Source: CBDCWA01 sp046048295
GTDB lineage: Bacteria > Pseudomonadota > Alphaproteobacteria > Rhizobiales > Hyphomicrobiaceae
Direction: 5' to 3'
NCBI GenBank assembly: GCA_046048295.1
Contig: JBJOGJ010000130.1
Coordinates: forward strand, 1 to 10,802
DNA length: 10,802 nucleotides
Under the pieces are notes generated by a model, which did no database searches, was not told the DNA's origin, and worked only from the letters and a program-made list of their open reading frames with translations. The translations under genes and the position numbers were made by a program. Shown here in pieces: positions 1 through 5,164 of the stretch (position 1 is its first letter; each line of letters starts with the position of its first letter).

Positions 1-690
1 TGACATCTGCACCAGCGGTACGAGCTTTCCGGTTTCAAATTCCTTCTTTTTCGAATTGATTGCGAGGGAAGCCCAGACCGAGCATCTCGCATCGATTTCA
101 CCGCGGTCCAGTGCCAGGAACGAAGGCCCCGTGCCCTTGAACCCAGCAATAACCTTTGTCTTGTAGCCAAGTAGGTTTCTCAACAGACGCGGGTGGTGCG
201 AGGCTGGATCGTCGTTTCCATCTGAACCGAAGATGATTTGTCGGGTCTTGCCATCTTCAATGCCCTTTATGCCCGAGCGACCGGACGCGACGCAGGAAGA
301 AACATCACGGGTAAGATTGCCGATCCACTGGAACTTGAGGGTATCCCAGCGAGCTCCGGCCAAACCCATCGCCGGTGCCGTCAGTGCCGTCGTAGTCGGC
401 AAGAGGATGTAGGTGCCGTCCTGCGCCGATATGTTGTAGACGTTGTTGACGGCGATGAAACCGCCCGCGCCAGGCATGTTGCGCACGATCACTTCTGGCT
501 TTCCGGGAAGGTGATTGCCGATATGGCGCCCGAGAAAGCGGCTCCACAAGTCAGCGCCGCCGCCGGGTGCGTAGCCCACGACAATGTTGACGGTCTTGCC
601 TTTGTAGAAGCTGTCAGCAGAAACTGTAGGTGCATGGAGTACTGCCGCCGCAGCAACTGCGACAGCGACCTTGGCGATCCGAAAGATCAT
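1..690 (-). CDS. Bug/TctC-family substrate-binding protein, C-terminus off the left edge
   Basis: The minus-strand frame is open from an ATG at 690 to the window edge (230 codons, no stop), so the gene is partial. A Sec signal peptide covers residues 1-25 (basic start, Ala/Val-rich core, cleavage after VSA). The mature protein opens with FYKGKTVNIVVGYAPGGGAD, followed by VRNMPGAGGFIAVNN and later FKGTGPSFLALDRGEIDAR, which are hallmarks of Bug/TctC (PF03401) periplasmic binding proteins of tripartite tricarboxylate transporters. The start is supported by AAGGAG at 699-704, 8 bases upstream. Members bind small carboxylates or related solutes in the periplasm; the ligand here cannot be read. 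It resembles the complete protein at 2149-3198 in the same motifs, so the two are paralogues. No TctA or TctB gene is visible. About 100 C-terminal residues are missing, judged by that paralogue. Confidence 0.9.
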   Translation of the reverse strand, partial: MIFRIAKVAVAVAAAAVLHAPTVSADSFYKGKTVNIVVGYAPGGGADLWSRFLGRHIGNHLPGKPEVIVRNMPGAGGFIAVNNVYNISAQDGTYILLPTTTALTAPAMGLAGARWDTLKFQWIGNLTRDVSSCVASGRSGIKGIEDGKTRQIIFGSDGNDDPASHHPRLLRNLLGYKTKVIAGFKGTGPSFLALDRGEIDARCSVWASLAINSKKKEFETGKLVPLVQMS

Positions 691-898
691 GAAAAGCGCT
701 CCTTTTTAAAGATCATCGACATGGTAGTGCCGTTCTATCGGAGCCCGCCTGTGGCCCGCTGCCGGCAGCTCTCAGCTGACCGTTCGCAGGCGGCGTTTCG
801 TTCCCACAACTGGTAGCCGCAAGATGCGTGCCATGGTGCCGAATACCGAAATTTCGTAATAAATTCAGATATTTGTTGCCCCCGTATTCTCTTGCTCT

Positions 899-917
899 CA
901 TGCGCTTTTTGCGCATG
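899..917. repeat. perfect hairpin CATGCGC-TTTTT-GCGCATG
   Basis: A 7-bp perfect inverted repeat (899-905 and 911-917) encloses a 5-base loop of T on the plus strand (A on the minus strand). It sits about 210 bases upstream of the Bug start at 690. It has no T-tract after the stem on either strand, so it is not a classical terminator. An operator or a leader hairpin is possible; the function is unknown. Confidence 0.5.
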
Positions 918-932
918 CTTCAGGCAAATCGA

Positions 933-990
933 CGAGCGATCTGATAGGGCTTTGATCGCTCCAGTCTCTTCCCGCTCTTATCGAGCGATC
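933..990. repeat. three GAGCGATC copies in alternating orientation
   Basis: GAGCGATC occurs at 934-941, its reverse complement GATCGCTC at 954-961, and GAGCGATC again at 983-990. The outer copies share a 9-mer, CGAGCGATC. The middle copy can pair with either flanking copy, giving two mutually exclusive 8-bp stems with loops of 12 and 21 bases. This could be a multi-site operator or an antiterminator-like leader for the Bug gene, but GATC-rich octamers can also recur by chance in such DNA. Confidence 0.45.
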
Positions 991-1034
991 GTGGCCGATT
1001 CGATGCAGGTGCGCGCGCAGCGCGGCTTCGATCG

Positions 1035-1056
1035 CGGGCGGCAACTCTGCCGCCCG
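1035..1056 (-). terminator. strong GC hairpin downstream of the 1084-1641 gene, candidate terminator
   Basis: CGGGCGGCA (1035-1043) and TGCCGCCCG (1048-1056) form a perfect 9-bp stem around a 4-base loop. On the minus strand it begins about 27 bases after the TGA at 1086-1084. There is no run of U after the stem, so factor-independent termination is not certain; it may instead protect the 3' end of the transcript. Confidence 0.4.
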
Positions 1057-1083
1057 ATGGCTACCTTATCCCCGGTTGACCGA

Positions 1084-1641
1084 TCACCACTTCGCTTCTG
1101 ATACTGGTACCTGTGCAGCACGGACGGTCAACGGTATCGGCGGCTTGGTCGTCGTCGGCACGACGTACAATATGGGTGTGTGGCCGTACTCGCTCATGAT
1201 CCTGTAGTAGGTCCGGCCCTCTTCATCCACTATGGGCGCCATGCTTAGTTCACCGCCCTTTACGAGCCAAAATCCATCCACATAGCTTCCAGAACCGAAC
1301 ACATTCGACAAGATAAAGAGCGCTTCAGTCCGCGCAGCAGCGCGGCGCCGGCCTTGTTCCATTGCAAACAGACGCCAGCCCTTGGCCTGGTTCGTCGAAA
1401 ACGCGCCCAAGAACGCTTTGACGCAAGTGAGGTCGTGGCATTGAATTCCGGCGGGGACCTTCACGATTTTTTCATCGTCGCTTGCCGCCACCGGAACGCT
1501 CAAGGCGATAACGGAGATCGCAAGAGCACCCATTCCCTTTCTCAGCTTGGCCATGGCTCCGTCTGAAATCGATCGATATGCGATCGAGCGGCGACTACGC
1601 GAGTGGATATCTACGCGTCTCTCGGGAAAAGCGGACTTCAT
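1084..1641 (-). CDS. predicted exported or membrane-anchored protein of unknown function
   Basis: A 185-residue protein I do not recognise. The start at 1641 is chosen because AAGGAG lies 8 bases upstream (1650-1655). From it, a 35-residue basic, Arg-rich segment precedes a hydrophobic stretch (about residues 38-53, GALAISVIALSVPVAA), which reads as a signal peptide or anchor. An internal ATG at 1554 (residue 30) would give a textbook signal peptide, MAKLRKGMGALAISVIALSV, and a 156-residue precursor, but its GGAG is only 2 bases away. The mature part has two cysteines five residues apart (QCHDLTC, 68 and 73), a mixed polar body, and a proline/threonine-rich segment (PTTTKPPIP, about 162-170) near the C-terminus. 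No enzyme motif is visible. It is divergent from the Bug gene at 2149. A real gene is likely; the function is open. Confidence 0.6.
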   Translation of the reverse strand: MKSAFPERRVDIHSRSRRSIAYRSISDGAMAKLRKGMGALAISVIALSVPVAASDDEKIVKVPAGIQCHDLTCVKAFLGAFSTNQAKGWRLFAMEQGRRRAAARTEALFILSNVFGSGSYVDGFWLVKGGELSMAPIVDEEGRTYYRIMSEYGHTPILYVVPTTTKPPIPLTVRAAQVPVSEAKW

Positions 1642-1649
1642 GGTGCTGG

Positions 1650-1655
1650 CTCCTT
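1650..1655 (-). promoter_or_regulatory. ribosome binding site that decides the 1641 start
   Basis: AAGGAG on the minus strand, 8 bases upstream of the ATG at 1641. It is the best Shine-Dalgarno match for this gene and favours the longer start over the internal ATG at 1554. Confidence 0.5.
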
Positions 1656-2059
1656 CGGGTCTGCTTACAGCTTCGTCGCTTCGAGCCATCCTTGGAGCAG
1701 GCGACAACGGGCATTGCCGCCGCAAGGATCTTGATTCGTCCTCTTGCACCCGTTCACGCAAAACGTGGGCCAAATGGAGCGGAATATAGAAAACCTCTTT
1801 TCTTCAGCGCATTGCCAATCGGCGAAGTGCCCGAAAGACGCAATCGAGGGAAATGACAAACGAAAATTTTGAGCAGTTTGCACGTCGACTCATCACGGCT
1901 CGAACCCGACCGTGACGAACCTTCAACTTTGCCTCTTGACGACTGACGTGCGCAGAAAGGCGTGCTGCCTCGCGACACTGAGACAAAATTTGCTATCGCA
2001 CATCTTAGCAGTGGCGTCGCGCTCCAAAGCTTAACTTTCGGGCACGTCTCGCATGAACT

Positions 2060-2087
2060 TTGGGCGCGACTAAGTACTTTCGATAAT
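2060..2087 (+). promoter_or_regulatory. candidate sigma70-type promoter for the Bug gene at 2149
   Basis: TTGGGC (2060-2065), a 16-base spacer and GATAAT (2082-2087). The -10 matches the consensus at five of six positions and the -35 at only three. The predicted start of transcription would be near 2094, giving a leader of about 55 bases before the ATG at 2149. The -10 lies inside the inverted repeat at 2078-2102, as expected for a repressor-controlled promoter. Confidence 0.4.
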
Positions 2088-2102
2088 CTATCGTTATTGA
2101 AA
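2078..2102. promoter_or_regulatory. imperfect inverted repeat overlapping the candidate -10, possible operator
   Basis: Half-sites TTTCGATAA (2078-2086) and TTATTGAAA (2094-2102) are inverted repeats matching at 8 of 9 positions, separated by 7 bases. Inside lies a smaller CGATA/TATCG repeat (2081-2093). Size and symmetry suit a dimeric regulator such as a GntR- or IclR-type protein. No regulator gene is visible in the window to pair with it. Confidence 0.4.
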
Positions 2103-2148
2103 AATCGGGAGCGCTCAAGGTCAACACGAATGATCAGGAGCAAGCCTA

Positions 2149-3198
2149 ATGAGTTTACGGCTCTCGACAAGAACGGTCCTTTCAAGAGCTGCCGCCATAG
2201 CGGTTCTCGCCACGGCCTTCGCACAGCATGTCCGTGCCGAAACACCTGCGGAATTCTACAAGGGAAAGGCGGTCACTTTAATCATCAGCTCGAGTCCTGG
2301 TGGAGGATACGACACGCTCGGGCGGCTGATCGCGAAGCATCTGTCGAAGAATGTCCCGGGTGAGCCCAACATCGTTGTCAAGAACATGCCCGGTGCGGGC
2401 GGCATCATCGCGACGAACTATCTCTACTCAAATGCACCGAGCGACGGGACGACTATAGGGGGTGTCCAGAACAACACGCCGCTTGAGCCGCTGTATGGCA
2501 CAAAGCAGGCCCGCTACGATGCACAGAAGTTCAATTGGCTCGGTTCACCCAGCACGGAAACGGGCCTGCTCCTGGTCTGGAACAGCGTTGCGGTGAAAAC
2601 GCTCGAGGCTGCGAAGAAGACGGAAATTGCAGTTGGATCCTCAGGCGCAAACTCGACACCCAGCTTCTATGCGCGTCTAATGAATGAAGTTCTCGGAACG
2701 AAACTCAAGATTGTGCTCGGATACAAGGGACAGAACGAAGCCTTTCTGGCGATGGAGCGTGGTGAGATCGACGGCTATCCCAGCACGTTCTACAGTTCGC
2801 TGAAGGCGATCAGGCCCGACTGGCTAACGGAGAACAAGGTCATCCTTCTCGCCCAGTATGGCGACGAAAAGGAAAAAGAACTCGCAGACGTTCCCTTCGT
2901 TCCTGATCTGGTTACCAAGCCCGAGGACAAGGATATGCTGCGCACGGCCTTTGCACCGCTTGCTCTGGGTCGACCCTACCTGATGCCGCCGGGCGTGCCG
3001 GCAGACCGCGTCACGGCTATGCAGGACGCCATGATTGCAACATTCAAGGACGCGGCATTCACTGCCGAAGCCGAGGCGTCAAAGCTGTCCATCAACAACA
3101 TACGGTCCGGCAAGCAACTCGCAGAAACGATTGCCAAGGCCTATGAGGCCACTGGCCCAGTGGTCGATCGGATCAAGCGCCTTCAGAAGGTGGAGTAG
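2149..3198 (+). CDS. Bug/TctC-family tripartite tricarboxylate transporter substrate-binding protein
   Basis: A complete 349-residue protein. A Sec signal peptide covers residues 1-30 (basic residues, Ala/Leu core, cleavage after VRA). The mature protein carries EFYKGKAVTLIISSSPGGGYD, then VVKNMPGAGGIIATNYLY, and later GYKGQNEAFLAMERGEIDGY, the same landmarks as the partial protein at 1-690. It should be a soluble periplasmic receptor that closes around an organic acid and hands it to a TctA/TctB membrane pair. No such pair is in the window, which is common for this family, whose receptors often outnumber transporters. AGGAG at 2136-2140, 8 bases before the ATG, supports the start. The gene is alone on its strand here, preceded by its own candidate promoter and followed by a hairpin. 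Its base composition is lower in GC than the catabolic genes to the right. Family is certain; the ligand is unknown. Confidence 0.93.
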   Translation: MSLRLSTRTVLSRAAAIAVLATAFAQHVRAETPAEFYKGKAVTLIISSSPGGGYDTLGRLIAKHLSKNVPGEPNIVVKNMPGAGGIIATNYLYSNAPSDGTTIGGVQNNTPLEPLYGTKQARYDAQKFNWLGSPSTETGLLLVWNSVAVKTLEAAKKTEIAVGSSGANSTPSFYARLMNEVLGTKLKIVLGYKGQNEAFLAMERGEIDGYPSTFYSSLKAIRPDWLTENKVILLAQYGDEKEKELADVPFVPDLVTKPEDKDMLRTAFAPLALGRPYLMPPGVPADRVTAMQDAMIATFKDAAFTAEAEASKLSINNIRSGKQLAETIAKAYEATGPVVDRIKRLQKVE

Positions 3199-3217
3199 TC
3201 TGGCGGTTCAGGAGTAC

Positions 3218-3256
3218 TGAAGTCTCAGACCGGATTTAGACTGGGATGAGACTTCA
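3218..3256. terminator. 10-bp perfect-stem inverted repeat after the Bug gene, candidate terminator
   Basis: TGAAGTCTCA (3218-3227) and TGAGACTTCA (3247-3256) pair perfectly around 19 bases. The repeat begins 20 bases after the TAG at 3196-3198, between convergent genes, which suits a terminator. There is no T-tract after the stem and the loop is long, so intrinsic termination is only a possibility. Confidence 0.4.
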
Positions 3257-3319
3257 ATGTCCCCGCAGCGGACGATCGACGCTCAACGCAGTTTTGCGGT
3301 TGGTCTCGACAGTGCTTGG

Positions 3320-3345
3320 TGAACCGCCCCCGGGGAGGCGGTTCA
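3320..3345. terminator. GC-rich hairpin between convergent genes, candidate bidirectional terminator
   Basis: TGAACCGCC (3320-3328) and GGCGGTTCA (3337-3345) form a perfect 9-bp stem with an 8-base loop, CCCGGGGA. It lies about 80 bases beyond the end of the UbiD gene (3424) and 120 beyond the end of the Bug gene. No strong T-tract follows on either strand. Position and stem strength favour a shared terminator. Confidence 0.45.
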
Positions 3346-3423
3346 GTCGCTTTCAACATTGCCGCGCGTAGTCGACATTCTGGGCCAAGCGGCTGTGACG
3401 CCCAGCGGATCGGCCCTTGGTTT

Positions 3424-4968
3424 TCAGGACTTCTTCGCGGGCGGTTTGCCGAAGCCGAGTTCCTCCCAGCGGGCGTAGGCCTTCTCGACATTGTCCTTGC
3501 TCGGCCAAACGGTCGGGGGGAAGCGGGCGCCGCCTAGGTCGGGGTCGGGGTCGTAGTCGAGGTTGATGGTGGCGTCGATCAGTACGCGCGCCCACTTGCC
3601 GGTGCCGAAGAGGGCGCCGTTGCGGTCGCGGCGGCGCGTCGAGGGGTCGAGGCCGGCGCCGAAGGTCGAGGGCGCGATGATGACGTCGTCCTCGCCGGCG
3701 TTGACGCGCCAGGCGATGGCCCAGTCGACGGCTGCGTAGTCATAGATGTCGATGTCGTCGTCGACGACGATGACGTGCTTGTAGCGGACGTGGCCGGCGG
3801 ACGAGCCCCACAGCGCGTGGGCGACCTGCTTGGCCTGGTTGCGGTAGATCTGCTTGATCGAGACGTAGATGTTGGCGCCGGCCTGGATCGGCGGGCAGCG
3901 GACGTCGACGATGCCGGGGACGCCGGCGCGCTCCAGGACGTTCCAGGCGGCGGCGGCGCGCATCATGGAGCTGCATACGGCGTTCTCGGAGAAGCTGCCG
4001 GGGAGGGAGCCTTCGAGGGCGCCGCGGAGCACGGGCTCGTTGCGGTGGGTGATGCAGGTGACCTTGGCGGTGGGCTTCGGCGACTTGTCGCCGGCGACGT
4101 AGCCGGTGAACTCGGCGAAGGGGCCCTCCATGGCGTAGTCGGCAGGGTCGGTGGAGATCATGCCCTCGATGACGATCTCGGCGGTGGCGGGAACCTCGAG
4201 GTCGACGGTCTCGCACTTCACGAGGTCGACGGGCTCGCCGCGGATGGCGCCCATGACGTCATACTCGCAGATGCCCTGGGGCACGGGCTGGCCGGCGCAG
4301 AAGTCGAGGCAGGGCTCCCAGCCGATCACGAAGGCGATGGGCATGGCCTTGGCGCCGGCCTGCTGCCAGGCGGTGTAGTGGTTGCCGATATGCTGGGCGC
4401 GCCAGAGCAGGATCGGGATCAGGTCCTTCTCGGCAACCATGCCGCGGTAGATGCCGACGTTCATGACGCCGGTCTCGGGGTGGCGGGTGACACAGCCGGC
4501 CGAGGTGAGGATGTAGCGGCCGCCGTCGACGGCATTCCACATCGGCGAGGGGAAGTCATACAGGTTGATGTCGGCGCCCTTGAGGATGTTCTCCTTGACG
4601 GGGCCGGTGTCGACGATGCGGGGCTCGATGCGTTCGGTGAGGAGCGTGCGGCCGAGCTTGACGAGCTCGCGGGGGTGGGTGTCGGCGTCCATGCCGAGCA
4701 TCATGTTGAGGCGGCGGTAGGAGGAAAGGCCGAGGCCGAAGACCTCGCGGCAGCGGGCCTGGTTGCCGTTGTAGTCCTTGATGTTCTTGAACACGATCGC
4801 GGGGCCGTCGCCTTCGCCCTGGGCGAGACGCATGATGGTGCCGAGTTCGACGTTCCAATCGACCTCCGCCTCGATCTCCCTGACCTCGCCGGCGGCCTTG
4901 AGTGCCTTCAACCATCCGCGCTGGTCGCCGAAGGCAACCGGTTTGCGTTTCACCGTCACGATGCCCAT
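3424..4968 (-). CDS. UbiD-family prenylated-FMN-dependent (de)carboxylase
   Basis: A 514-residue protein (from the ATG at 4968) of full UbiD length (PF01977). UbiD enzymes use prenylated FMN to remove or add a carboxyl group on aromatic, heteroaromatic or alpha,beta-unsaturated acids. Signature residues known from fungal Fdc1 are visible: MNVGIYR with the metal-binding Asn (170) and catalytic Arg (175), QHIGNHY with His193, EIVIEG with Glu264, and EGPFAEFTGY with the two active-site glutamates 281 and 286. The R-E-E set is therefore intact and activity is likely. The start is uncertain: ATG at 4998 adds 10 residues, GTG at 4959 removes 3. A purine-rich AAGGGAG just before 4968 and a possible promoter at 5001-5029 favour the shorter forms. 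The gene is divergent from the molybdenum hydroxylase operon. UbiX, which makes the cofactor, is not in the window. Third positions are almost all G or C. Confidence 0.93.
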   Translation of the reverse strand: MGIVTVKRKPVAFGDQRGWLKALKAAGEVREIEAEVDWNVELGTIMRLAQGEGDGPAIVFKNIKDYNGNQARCREVFGLGLSSYRRLNMMLGMDADTHPRELVKLGRTLLTERIEPRIVDTGPVKENILKGADINLYDFPSPMWNAVDGGRYILTSAGCVTRHPETGVMNVGIYRGMVAEKDLIPILLWRAQHIGNHYTAWQQAGAKAMPIAFVIGWEPCLDFCAGQPVPQGICEYDVMGAIRGEPVDLVKCETVDLEVPATAEIVIEGMISTDPADYAMEGPFAEFTGYVAGDKSPKPTAKVTCITHRNEPVLRGALEGSLPGSFSENAVCSSMMRAAAAWNVLERAGVPGIVDVRCPPIQAGANIYVSIKQIYRNQAKQVAHALWGSSAGHVRYKHVIVVDDDIDIYDYAAVDWAIAWRVNAGEDDVIIAPSTFGAGLDPSTRRRDRNGALFGTGKWARVLIDATINLDYDPDPDLGGARFPPTVWPSKDNVEKAYARWEELGFGKPPAKKS

Positions 4969-4998
4969 TCTCCCTTGATCATATTCCTGTGGCTGCAT

Positions 4999-5164
4999 CT
5001 ACCTAGAGCAGGAATGGGCAAGTAGGCAACAAAGCCATGCCACGCGAGCCGCTGATCCGACGTGGAAATTTGCGCGTAAACGTCGCCGGAGGGCAGGGTT
5101 TACCGCCCGGGCGGCAGGTGCTAGCTTCCGGCCGCCTCCATCCCCGAAACAGCCAGGAACCCCG
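4999..5164. promoter_or_regulatory. divergent control region between UbiD and hydroxylase operon
   Basis: This 166-base gap must hold promoters for both transcription units. On the minus strand TTGCCT (5024-5029), a 17-base spacer and CTAGGT (5001-5006) make a weak candidate promoter for the UbiD gene. On the plus-strand side a 12-bp perfect palindrome, CCGCCCGGGCGG, lies at 5103-5114, about 50 bases before the ATG at 5165. I found no convincing -35/-10 pair for the plus strand. AGGA at 5155-5158, 6 bases before the ATG, is the ribosome binding site of the first operon gene. Confidence 0.45.
5103..5114. repeat. 12-bp perfect palindrome CCGCCCGGGCGG in the divergent region
   Basis: A perfect dyad 51 bases upstream of the hydroxylase ATG, in the only region that can control both divergent units. 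It may be a regulator half-site pair. In GC-rich DNA such palindromes also occur by chance. Confidence 0.4.

Larger units (their letters stand above)
691..1083. other. intergenic stretch with several inverted repeats, no gene seen
   Basis: No convincing coding frame lies here; the short open frames have no family resemblance and no good ribosome binding site. It is the leader/promoter side of the minus-strand Bug gene (start 690) and the downstream side of the minus-strand gene ending at 1084. Structures seen are a self-complementary CGAAATTTCG at 847-856, a 7-bp perfect hairpin at 899-917, three copies of GAGCGATC in alternating orientation (934-990), and a 9-bp hairpin at 1035-1056. I could not place a convincing -35/-10 pair for the Bug gene. 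Confidence 0.6.
1642..2148. other. divergent intergenic region, no gene seen up to the promoter
   Basis: About 500 bases separate the divergent genes starting at 1641 (minus) and 2149 (plus). Short frames on both strands have no recognisable protein features and no good start signals. The composition is closer to AT/GC balance than the surrounding genes. The part nearest 2149 carries a candidate promoter and inverted repeat (see 2060-2102); I see nothing definable in 1660-2055. Confidence 0.55.

Noticed and set aside
238..816. 192-codon plus-strand open frame over the Bug gene
   Set aside because: The minus strand carries an uninterrupted Bug/TctC protein with signal peptide and ribosome binding site; this frame shows no protein features.
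1754..2245. 163-codon minus-strand open frame across the non-coding stretch and the Bug start
   Set aside because: It has no recognisable motif, no good start signal, and overlaps the signal peptide region of a secure gene. I treated it as chance.
3775..5025. 416-codon plus-strand open frame opposite the UbiD gene
   Set aside because: The translation is an Ala/Gly/Asp/Val/Leu-rich low-complexity shadow without family motifs. The minus strand encodes UbiD with all active-site residues.
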